Below, in pieces: positions 1 through 6,700 of a stretch of DNA of 6,809 nucleotides; the stretch's first letter is position 1; every line of letters starts with the position of its first letter. The translations under genes and the position numbers were made by a program. The notes beneath the pieces are model-generated. The model was not told where the DNA came from. It ran no database searches and saw only the letters and a list, made by a program, of their open reading frames with translations. Origin of the DNA: a bacterium (GTDB lineage Bacteria; UBP13; UBA5359); the NCBI GenBank assembly GCA_028699365.1, contig JAQVUQ010000152.1:1-6809 (forward strand), in the 5' to 3' direction.

Positions 1-458
1 CGATTCTGATGGTGAACGAAACGGATGATGATGCCGTTACTGCAGTGCGGTATCTTGTCCGGCTGGGTTACGATAATATAGAGGCACGTCTGGCAGGCGG
101 CATGCTCGCCTGGCACAAATCCGGTCGGGAGAGCCGGACTGCGGCCATGGTGAAGGTTCAGGATCTCTGCCGGCGCCTGGACGCTGATGAACGTGCCTGG
201 ATACTTGATGTTAGGAGCCTCGAGGAATTGGATGAGGACGGCCGCATACCGGGCGCACACCATATTCCCATTACGTGCATTACGGAGCGTATGGAAGAGG
301 TGCCTCGGGACAGGGACGTTTACGTCATCTGCAGCAACGGGTTATGTTCGATGATCGTCGTCAGTCTGCTGCAGGCCAAAGGATGGAACAACCTGATAGA
401 AGTCCTGGGCGGTGTAGCCGGCTGGCGCTCCAAAACTTACCCTCTGAAGCGGGAGTAG
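1..458 (+). CDS. Rhodanese-domain protein, C-terminal part (5' end outside window)
   Basis: The frame is open to the left edge, and the first ATG (position 9) lies inside a domain, so this is a 3' fragment. The first ~45 residues are the tail of one rhodanese domain (AVRYLVRLGYDN, then LAGGMLAWHKSG, matching the usual L-x-GG-x-x-x-W ending). A complete second domain follows: ILDVRS near nt 200-217, GRIPGAHHIP, the active-site loop ICSNGLCS (nt 327-350) and LGGVAGW at the end. Rhodaneses carry sulfane sulfur on a loop cysteine. The cysteine at nt 330-332 is present, but the arginine that usually ends the C-x4-R loop is a second cysteine (nt 345-347). Tandem rhodaneses after a metallo-beta-lactamase domain occur in persulfide dioxygenase-like proteins, so the missing N-terminus may be that; this is inference. 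The stop is TAG, 20 bp before the convergent CapA gene. Family assignment is firm, substrate unknown. Confidence 0.88.
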   Translation, partial: ILMVNETDDDAVTAVRYLVRLGYDNIEARLAGGMLAWHKSGRESRTAAMVKVQDLCRRLDADERAWILDVRSLEELDEDGRIPGAHHIPITCITERMEEVPRDRDVYVICSNGLCSMIVVSLLQAKGWNNLIEVLGGVAGWRSKTYPLKRE

Positions 459-478
459 GCATGGGCTGAGCGACCGGT

Positions 479-1663
479 TTATTTCATAGCAGGCATGAAC
501 AGCCCTATACCCTGATCCGGTTTATCCAGATGGGCGGAGAGTTCCTGACCGACTTCATTCAGGCGCGTCTTGTCCTGTTCCGAAAGAGGCAGATCTGTGG
601 CCGGGATACTGCCGGGATGTGCCGGGAGCACCCGATAGCCGGCTGATCCCGATGCAAACGATCTTTGAACCCATACGGGGAGATAACCGGCCCTGGTCAC
701 TCTGGTGCCGGCATCGTCCTTATCGATTTCAAGGTAGAGGATGATGCCGCTGTCACGGTAACGGTCACGCTGGTTGGAGATGAAATTGCCCAGAGAATAG
801 GCCACTATGCAGGTATACGGACGTCCTTCTCTCTCTACCTCAATCTTCTCGACAGGCTGGACGACATGCGGATGTGACCCTATGATGACATCCACACCAT
901 TACGACACAAATCATCTGCCAGCTTACGTTGCACTTCATCCGGTACGCGTTGATACTCCCTGCCGAAATGCAGGACGGCCAGGACTATATCCGCGCCCCG
1001 GGCGCGAAGATCTGCCGCTTCGGCAGTAACCCTGTCCGGTCTGAGGATGTTAAGCGCGAACTCACTCCCGCCCGGCAGGGGAATTCCGTTAGTTTCTGCC
1101 GTATAGTTGAGCACGCCCAGCTTGATGCCGTTGACATCGGCAATAAACGGTTTAGCCTGTTCAGCGGCGCCGCGGGCCGTGCCTACGTGTGCCAGGCCGG
1201 CTTTGTCGATACTATCCAGCGTGGCGGTGATACCCTTCACGCCCATATCCAGGCTATGGTTATTGGCGGTTGCCAGCAGATCGATGCCGGCTTCCCGCAA
1301 CGAAACCGCCAGCGATGCCGGAGAATTAAAGCGAGGATAGCCGCTGTAACCGCGCTCAGCCCCGGCCAGCCTGGTTTCCAGGTTGGCGATGGTGTAGTCG
1401 GCAGCCTTGAGATAGGGGGCGACGGGTGCGAATATGGGGGCGAAGCTGTAGGCCCCGTTCCCTCTGAAGGCGGATGTGACAATCGGTTTATGCATCAGAA
1501 GATCGCCGACGGCGGCCACGGTGATACGTTTGACTTGCGGTTCTGCAGGCGGGGCCGGGGCCGTTGACGGTGGATTGAAGCACTGTGTCTGGCCCAGCAG
1601 AGCCAGAGCTATAAACAAAGGAGCTGCAACGGTGCTCAGATAAGAGGTAAAATGTCGCTTCAT
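479..1663 (-). CDS. CapA-family (PGA_cap) metallophosphoesterase-fold protein, exported
   Basis: This is a complete 394-residue protein. The N-terminus has a basic start (KRH) and a hydrophobic stretch at about residues 9-24, then a Pro/Ala-rich linker (31-42), so it is probably secreted or membrane-anchored. The CapA domain runs from about 46 to the C-terminal region with the family's metal-site motifs in order: VGDLLMH (D54, H58), NLE (N94, E96), ANNHSLDMG (N135, H136), LHFGREY (H232; many homologues have HWG), IIGSHPHVVQP (H264, H266) and YSLGNF (289-294). CapA proteins belong to the calcineurin-like phosphoesterase fold and are named for poly-gamma-glutamate capsule synthesis. No capB, capC or other capsule gene is visible here, so a role in polyglutamate export is not supported and the true substrate is unknown. 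The ATG is preceded by AAGGGAG at 6-nt spacing, which fixes the start. It is divergent from the LacI gene and convergent with the rhodanese gene. Confidence 0.93.
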   Translation of the reverse strand: MKRHFTSYLSTVAAPLFIALALLGQTQCFNPPSTAPAPPAEPQVKRITVAAVGDLLMHKPIVTSAFRGNGAYSFAPIFAPVAPYLKAADYTIANLETRLAGAERGYSGYPRFNSPASLAVSLREAGIDLLATANNHSLDMGVKGITATLDSIDKAGLAHVGTARGAAEQAKPFIADVNGIKLGVLNYTAETNGIPLPGGSEFALNILRPDRVTAEAADLRARGADIVLAVLHFGREYQRVPDEVQRKLADDLCRNGVDVIIGSHPHVVQPVEKIEVEREGRPYTCIVAYSLGNFISNQRDRYRDSGIILYLEIDKDDAGTRVTRAGYLPVWVQRSFASGSAGYRVLPAHPGSIPATDLPLSEQDKTRLNEVGQELSAHLDKPDQGIGLFMPAMK

Positions 1664-1669
1664 GGTAGA

Positions 1670-1676
1670 CTCCCTT
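1670..1676 (-). promoter_or_regulatory. Ribosome binding site of the CapA-family gene
   Basis: On the minus strand this reads AAGGGAG, six bases before the ATG at 1663. It supports that ATG as the start and keeps the basic n-region of the signal peptide. Confidence 0.8.
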
Positions 1677-1697
1677 CATGATGGGCTTGCATATCTA

Positions 1698-1726
1698 AGT
1701 ATAGCATTCCTGATAACGGCAGGCAC
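1698..1726 (-). promoter_or_regulatory. Candidate promoter of the CapA-family gene (extended -10)
   Basis: On the minus strand TATACT (1698-1703) is preceded by TGC, giving an extended -10 (TGnTATACT). The hexamer 17 bp upstream is GTGCCT (1721-1726), a poor -35, which is tolerated when an extended -10 is present. Predicted transcription starts near 1691, giving a leader of about 30 nt. Pattern match only. Confidence 0.45.
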
Positions 1727-1790
1727 GCAGCAAGCGGGCGCATATCCCTTTTAATAGAGTGACGAATAAATATTTCCGGCAAAGAGGATT

Positions 1791-1819
1791 TTCTCAGACC
1801 GATGACGAATTATTAAAAT
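1791..1819 (+). promoter_or_regulatory. Candidate promoter of the LacI-family regulator
   Basis: TTCTCA (1791-1796, 4 of 6 to TTGACA) and TAAAAT (1814-1819, 5 of 6 to TATAAT) are separated by exactly 17 bp. Predicted transcription would begin around 1826, which is the left edge of the palindrome at 1825-1841. The operator-like site therefore sits where a bound repressor would block initiation. Confidence 0.55.
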
Positions 1820-1824
1820 ACGGA

Positions 1825-1841
1825 AGCTAAAACGCTTTAGC
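1825..1841 (+). promoter_or_regulatory. LacI-type operator upstream of the regulator (copy 1)
   Basis: The site GCTAAAACGCTTTAGC (1826-1841) is an inverted repeat with GCTAAA and TTTAGC arms around a central CG; 14 of 16 positions are symmetric. The palindromic form with a central CpG is characteristic of LacI/PurR-family operators, where the hinge leucine intercalates. The 16 bases 1825-1840 recur exactly at 3057-3072. Its position between the candidate -10 and the regulator's GTG suggests autoregulation. Which protein binds is inferred. Confidence 0.78.
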
Positions 1842-1871
1842 AACGCAAAACAGTCTGTGTGCAGGTGAAAC

Positions 1872-2933
1872 GTGAGTTTAACGGGAGTTGCCCAGAAGAG
1901 CGGTTATGCCGTATCCACTGTGTCTCTGGTATTATCCGGCAGGGGTGATGAACTGTCCATCAGTCGCAAGGCGCAGGAGCGTATCATCCGGGCGGCTGAG
2001 GAACTTGGATATCAGCCTAATCAACTGGCTCGGGCTCTGCAGAGCGGCAAGACAGGCATCATTGCCGTTATCGGGTCCACCGGAGGATTTACCATCAGGC
2101 AGATGCGGCAGTATCAGGTGGCTTCACTGTTGCGGGACCGTGGCTACCGGGTGATGCTTTATGACTTCTCCTGGGACGAAGTAGACCGTGTACGCCTGCT
2201 GCGAGAGGTTATGGCTATGCGTCCGGAAGGCGTAATTATTTCCGAGATACGCAACAACGCCCCTGACCTGTTGAAAGCCGTAACAAATATTCATGACAAG
2301 GGGACTCCGATCGTCAGCCTGGATATTATTGACATTGAAGGTTTCACGGATGAGGAATTTGCAGGCATAGATCAGGTGTACTTCGACAGATCGGCAATAA
2401 GTTACGGCTGCACCAGATATTTGCTGGAGCTTGGCCATAGAAGTATAAGGTATGTGATTGGCGGTAAAAGTCCGTCTAACTGGGTCAGCAAGTTGCGGCA
2501 GAGAGGCTACGAATCAGCTATGCGTGAGTCCGGGCTGCAGATAACCGGAGACGATTTCTTCTGGCTCGATTCGCTCCCTGTGGAAGCCAACAACTTCGAG
2601 AAGGGGCGCCTTGCGGTAATGGCGAATGCTTTTAGAGATGGCGAATACACTGCCGTTCTGGCGGTGAACGATGAAGTTGCCATAGGCATGCTGCGGGGTT
2701 GCGATGAAAAGGGTTTAAAGGTTCCCGATGATGTTTCCATTGTCGGGTCCGAGAATTTGCCGGTATCGGCCTACGCTTCCGTTCCACTGACCACTATGGC
2801 TTTTCCGGTAGACAGAGTAGCCGGAGAAGCGGTAGATATACTGATGAAAAGGCTTGCCGGCTGGGACGGAACTCCGGTCAATATAGCTGTAGAGCCGCGC
2901 CTGGTTATCAGGGATTCCTGCCGGAGGATTTAG
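1872..2933 (+). CDS. LacI/GalR-family transcriptional regulator
   Basis: This is a complete 353-residue protein of typical family length. Residues 1-23 form the helix-turn-helix (VAQKSGYAVSTVSLVLSG). AEELGYQPNQLARAL (42-56) is the third helix plus hinge helix, with L56 at the position that intercalates into the operator centre. The effector domain follows from about residue 60: RPEGVIIS, GTPIVSLD, GYESAMRESGL, AVNDEVAIGML (N266, D267), VPDDVSIVG and PLTTMAFPVDRVAGEAVDIL. The start is GTG: an in-frame TGA at 1866-1868 excludes anything longer, and AGGTGA just upstream serves as ribosome site with tight spacing. Two positions differ from common forms. The third specificity residue of the recognition helix is L19 rather than Arg, and the usual G-[FY]-D-D near the ligand site is GSEN (E294, N295). 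The ligand is unknown, probably a sugar or oligosaccharide. It most likely controls itself and the downstream pair through the two identical operators. Confidence 0.95.
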   Translation: MSLTGVAQKSGYAVSTVSLVLSGRGDELSISRKAQERIIRAAEELGYQPNQLARALQSGKTGIIAVIGSTGGFTIRQMRQYQVASLLRDRGYRVMLYDFSWDEVDRVRLLREVMAMRPEGVIISEIRNNAPDLLKAVTNIHDKGTPIVSLDIIDIEGFTDEEFAGIDQVYFDRSAISYGCTRYLLELGHRSIRYVIGGKSPSNWVSKLRQRGYESAMRESGLQITGDDFFWLDSLPVEANNFEKGRLAVMANAFRDGEYTAVLAVNDEVAIGMLRGCDEKGLKVPDDVSIVGSENLPVSAYASVPLTTMAFPVDRVAGEAVDILMKRLAGWDGTPVNIAVEPRLVIRDSCRRI

Positions 2934-3017
2934 CATATCATCGTCAGTTAATGTCACAGCATTTGTAAGCAGCAATTATGCGGCAGATGGTATATCAAAC
3001 AACAGATGTGTTGGAAA

Positions 3018-3043
3018 GGGAGGAATTATCAATGCCTATGTAG
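3018..3043 (+). other. Strong Shine-Dalgarno followed by a three-codon ORF (Met-Pro-Met-stop)
   Basis: GGGAGG at 3018-3023 is followed after 8 nt by ATG CCT ATG TAG (3032-3043). The arrangement has the look of a translated start, but encodes only three residues. It lies upstream of the predicted -10 and operator of the prepilin-like gene, so it would be present only in transcripts reading through from the regulator. It could be a remnant of a lost gene, a tiny leader, or chance. I favour remnant or chance. Confidence 0.25.
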
Positions 3044-3052
3044 AAATATACT
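3026..3052 (+). promoter_or_regulatory. Candidate promoter of the prepilin-like / large-protein operon
   Basis: TATACT (3047-3052) is a 5-of-6 match to a -10 box and ends 4-5 bp before the operator copy 2, the same geometry as at the regulator. The best -35 candidate is TTATCA (3026-3031, 4 of 6) at a short 15-bp spacing, so the -35 assignment is weak. Predicted transcription would start within the operator. Confidence 0.45.
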
Positions 3053-3056
3053 ATAG

Positions 3057-3072
3057 AGCTAAAACGCTTTAG
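3057..3072 (+). promoter_or_regulatory. LacI-type operator upstream of the prepilin-like gene (copy 2)
   Basis: AGCTAAAACGCTTTAG is identical over 16 bases to 1825-1840. Here the last flanking base is G instead of C, so the outermost symmetric pair is lost but the core CTAAA-ACGC-TTTAG is intact. It lies between a -10-like hexamer and the ribosome site of the gene at 3099. Exact conservation of a 16-mer in two promoter positions around a LacI-family gene is strong evidence for a shared operator. Confidence 0.78.
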
Positions 3073-3085
3073 GAATTATATATTC

Positions 3086-3093
3086 AGGAGGGG
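3086..3093 (+). promoter_or_regulatory. Ribosome binding site of the prepilin-like gene
   Basis: AGGAGGGG lies 5 nt before the ATG at 3099. It is a near-ideal Shine-Dalgarno sequence, the strongest in the window, consistent with high translation once the operator is free. Confidence 0.8.
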
Positions 3094-3098
3094 TTAAG

Positions 3099-3716
3099 AT
3101 GAAGAAGAGAGGTTTTACGCTTATCGAGCTGCTGGTCGTTATAGCAATTATCGCTATTCTCGCAGCTATCCTCTTCCCGGTCTTCGGTAAGGCCCGGGAG
3201 CAAGCCCGTAAGGCTACCTGCCAGAGCAACTTGAAACAGATAAGCCTGGCAATGCTCATGTACGCCCAGGATTACGATGAAACGCTGCCCTTTGCCTATT
3301 CTCCGTGGAGCTTCTCGTGGTACAGGACAATGGCGCCGCTGATAGGCGGAGGTACGACCAGCCAGTGGAACATGCCTATATACCAATGTCCGTCTGACGC
3401 TCTGTACCAGAAGACGGATGCCGGCGGCAATCCCGGCACCGCCTGTGTAAGCTATGCCATCAACAACTTCGGCGCCGTAAAAGGTCCCTCTCTGGTAATG
3501 CTGCCTAATACGGCCGATGTTTTCCTGGTGGGAGATATGGGGCATCAGGCCAATGGATCGATACAGCTCAGTGCTTTTGCCCCGTGGGGCGGCGGCTACG
3601 CCAACTTCGGATACAGGCACAGTGAAGGCCTTAATGTAGCCTTCTGCGACGGGCATGTCAAATGGATGAGAGGCCCTCTGCCTGCTACCGCCGCCATGTG
3701 GCCCGACCTGCCCTAG
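3099..3716 (+). CDS. Prepilin-type N-terminal methylation domain protein with H-x9-DG C-terminus (DUF1559-like)
   Basis: This is a complete 205-residue protein. It starts with a short basic leader (MKKRG) followed by [19 protein letters not shown]: the type IV prepilin signal with cleavage expected between G5 and F6, Glu at mature position 5 (E10), and a hydrophobic helix to about residue 29. The helix is followed by [19 protein letters not shown] and [10 protein letters not shown] (55-64), then [16 protein letters not shown] and [17 protein letters not shown]. The last segment is the H-x9-DG signature (H174, D184, G185). Such proteins are exported and N-methylated by a prepilin peptidase and remain surface- or pseudopilus-associated. 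They are found in many copies per genome in Armatimonadota and Planctomycetes, and their biochemical role is unclear. It is downstream of operator copy 2 and 68 bp ahead of the large duplicated protein, probably cotranscribed. The linkage suggests a part in surface display, export or binding of the same substrate; that is inference. Confidence 0.93.
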   Translation: MKKRGFTLIELLVVIAIIAILAAILFPVFGKAREQARKATCQSNLKQISLAMLMYAQDYDETLPFAYSPWSFSWYRTMAPLIGGGTTSQWNMPIYQCPSDALYQKTDAGGNPGTACVSYAINNFGAVKGPSLVMLPNTADVFLVGDMGHQANGSIQLSAFAPWGGGYANFGYRHSEGLNVAFCDGHVKWMRGPLPATAAMWPDLP

Positions 3717-3747
3717 AATTGCAAGGGATCTCGTAAAACGATATCGG

Positions 3748-3765
3748 CCGGAGCGTCCGTTCCGG
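3748..3765 (+). other. RNA hairpin between the prepilin-like gene and the large gene
   Basis: CCGGAGC (3748-3754) can pair with GTTCCGG (3759-3765): seven pairs including one G-U, with a GTCC loop. There is no T-run after it, so it is not an intrinsic terminator. It ends 5 nt before the AAGGAG ribosome site of the next gene, so it may act as an intercistronic processing or stability element, or modulate translation of the large ORF. Confidence 0.4.
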
Positions 3766-3770
3766 AATGT

Positions 3771-3776
3771 AAGGAG
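3771..3776 (+). promoter_or_regulatory. Ribosome binding site of the large duplicated protein
   Basis: AAGGAG lies 8 nt before the ATG at 3785. An in-frame GTG at 3782 (5-nt spacing) is an alternative start that adds one residue. The ATG at 3780 is out of frame and runs straight into TGA, so it is not used for this protein. Confidence 0.7.
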
Positions 3777-3784
3777 AAGATGTG

Positions 3785-6700
3785 ATGCGTTCTTTTAAAT
3801 CTTTGAGCCGTGTGCTGCTCTTTTTATGCCTGTCCACTCTGCCCGTGTCCTTATGCCGGGCAGACGGTGTGAAGCAGACATACAGGGCCATATGGGGCCA
3901 TGGGATACGTGAATGGGATATCAATACCTGGGATGCTCTGGCCGATGCCGGTCTGGATACGGTGCTGGTAACGACCAACGGCACGGCTCGAAAGCGCTTC
4001 TGGTATAACGATACCGCTACCGTAGCCGATGTGAAGGCGATGGCCGTCCGGGCTGCCGCCGCTGGTATGCGCATCGTACCGGGTATGGCTTTGGGCTATA
4101 ATCAGAACCAGGCCTATCCGGAGCCTTATCCCTGTACCGTTACCGCTAAAGGGACCCTGGAGAAGAACCTGCCCTGCCCGCTCAATGAGCGGTACTGGAA
4201 AGACTTTATAATCGGCGGGGCCTGCAAGGTAGCGGAACTGTCACTGGCGAATGCAAACATCTGCGGCGTGCACTTCGATACGGAAATGTATGGGGGCATT
4301 GAAACATCAGGCCCCATCAGCAACATATACTGTTTTTGTGACGATTGCTTTAACGGCTTTTTAAAATCGAGAAAACTTGACAGTCCGGTTATAGCTCCCG
4401 GTGCCAGGCAGGGCTGGCTGAAGGATAGAAATCTCCTCAACGATTACTACGCCGGGCTGGAAAAGAGGGCGGAAGCTCTGGCCTCCCGGTTGCGCCGGGA
4501 AATCGACCGGATAAACCCGCAAATCGTCGTCAGTTTCTATCTGCTTGAGGACAGTTGGTTTTACCGCGGTTTTGCCAAAGGACTTTATCGCAAAGGTATG
4601 CCGCTGCCGATTTTCGACTACGCCTGCTATTTCGGTTATATTCCGAGGCGCGCCGAAGAGGTGCGTAAAATACTGGCTGCCTCCAATCCGGAAATGGTCT
4701 GTATTCCCGGGTTTTATACCAGGGCTGTGCCTGCGGCCCGCATAGGAGCCAATTGCCGTCCGGCTCTCAAGAACGATGGGGGCTACTGGATATGGAATGA
4801 GATGACGCCTCTGCCGCTCTCGTATCTGGATGGGATCAGAGCTGCCAACAGAAGTGTGGACCTTGGCAGGAGTTGGTGGAGCTTCGATTTCGGTACCAAA
4901 GATTCCCCGGTTGCTCAGGGATATGTCGGAGTAAGCAAGGACACGAAGTACGATGCCGGTAAGGGATACGGGTGGAGAGTTGCTCCGCTGAGCGAAGTGT
5001 GGCGTGGCGGGGATGATTATCCCAGCGATCCTTTGCTGAGCGACAATCTGACGGCTACGGCTAATATCAAACCCGTATTCCGCGTCGACCTGCCGGCCAA
5101 GGGTAAGTACGAGGTGAAGCTATGGTTCGGCGATCCCTATGACCGGGAATGGCGCCCTTTGGGTATCGTCGAGATTAACGGCAAGAGAGTGATGAGCGGT
5201 GTTACGCCTACCGGCGGTAACGTCTTGCCTGTTCGCTGTATCATCGATGTTCAGGAGCCGTTTCTTGAGATCTGCTACTATACCGGGCATCCCAAAGGCA
5301 CTACGGCTGCAGCCGGTCTTGAAGTCAGAAAGATAACGGAAAAGCAGATCGCGCCGCCCCATCCGGCTGAGGGCATCGGGACGCCGGAGTGGATACGCAC
5401 GGAGAAAATCCGTATGCTGTACGGCGGGAGCTTATCATATTATACTTCGGAGCAATGGCGCAAGGGTGTCGTAAGTTCAGGCTGTAATGCCGCGGCCGTA
5501 AATTTCGACAGGTATGTAGCCAAACTGTTGAGCGGCAAGGTCAGGCTCTTCTATTCCAAATCATATGCTGCCGACGAAGCCTACCGACTGAATATGCGCA
5601 ATATGCGTAAAGTAGTATACTGGGACGGCAAGGCGGATACCAAGCCTTGCCCGCTGGAAGAGCAGGCCTGGAAGACACTCTTCCTGGATGATGCAAAGCA
5701 ACTGATCGCCAGGTGCAAAGAGTGGGACGTGCGCCTGGACGGCTATCTTCTGGATCTGGAAATGTACGGTTCTTCCCATGGCGACGTCTACGGCAACAGG
5801 TGTTGTTTCTGTGATCACTGCTTCAATGGATTCTTCAAGGAAAGAGGTGTTCAGGCGCCTGCAGTAGGGGCATCCGCAAGGTTCGGCTACCTGAAGCAGA
5901 ACGGAATGCTCACCGATTACTACCGCTACCTGGAAGATGGAGTGGCCGGCATTATAGACGGTGTGGAAAGAGAAATTCACCGCATCAAGCCGGACCTCGT
6001 TCTGGGTTACCTGCAGATGGCCGGTAACTGGTTCTTCCGGGGACTGAACCGTGGGCTGAATTCCAGGGAGATACCTTTTCTCATAATGTCGGAGAACGAA
6101 TACGACGGTTACTGGTTCTCCGGCAAGGACGTATCTATGCGTCTGGAGAGAGACGGTCTCAACGCTCTATATCTTCCCGGTATCTCCGGGGACACCAACC
6201 TGCCGCCCAATCTGACGGCCCACTGCTACAGTGCTGCTATGGATACGTCCGGGTACTGGATATTCGGCATGGATAACACGGATGCCGGCTGGAAAGCCTT
6301 AGTTACCTGCAATTCAGCCATAGACGACAGCCTGAAAACCGGAAAGATTTCCGGGAAGATCAAGGCCGATCCCGATATGCAACTCAGGCCCGTAAACTGG
6401 CGGGCTGCCAGGGAGAATGAAGAGCTTAAGAAAAACCCCGATGCCCATATAACTAAGCTGGTGCCCTTGCCGGCTGCGGATAAGGCTGCTTATCGCTTTG
6501 ACTTCGGAACCCCTGATTCCCCTGTAATGAAGGGATATACCCAGATCATTACAACCACTCTCTATAACGAGAAAACAGGCTACGGCTGGGAAGAGCTGCC
6601 GTTCCACAGCCTGGATCGCGATCAGGCGCAACCTCTGGACGATCTGACCAGGGACGGCATCGTTACCCAGGGGAGGCGTACCTTCAAGGTGAAGCTGGAT

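Noticed and set aside
459-478. Bidirectional terminator between the convergent rhodanese and CapA genes
   Set aside because: The 20-bp gap holds no stem-loop with flanking T/A tracts.
929-1567. 212-codon ORF on the + strand opposite the CapA-family gene
   Set aside because: It is antisense to a gene with a full set of family motifs; its translation shows no recognisable domain and no good ribosome site.
1580-1663. Lipoprotein signal on the CapA-family protein (C28)
   Set aside because: The residues before the cysteine are Q-T-Q, which do not fit the lipobox; an ordinary signal peptide or anchor is more likely.
2934-3010. Intrinsic terminator after the LacI-family gene
   Set aside because: Only a weak, bulged GCAT/ATGC pairing is visible, with no T-run.
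3084-3656. 190-codon ORF on the - strand opposite the prepilin-like gene
   Set aside because: It is a shadow of a clear prepilin-like coding frame and has no domain-like pattern.
3733-3746. GTAAAACGATATCG as a degenerate operator between the prepilin-like and large genes
   Set aside because: Only the left half (TAAAACG) matches; the right arm is not conserved and no -10-like box precedes it.
3990-4000. GAAAGCGCTTC palindrome as a third operator
   Set aside because: It lies within coding sequence of the large gene, lacks the CTAAA/TTTAG arms of the two real sites, and is centred on GC-CG differently spaced.
5561-5980. 139-codon ORF on the - strand inside the large gene
   Set aside because: It overlaps conserved motifs of module 2 (D-x-E, CxCxxC) coded on the + strand, where third-position changes show selection on that frame.
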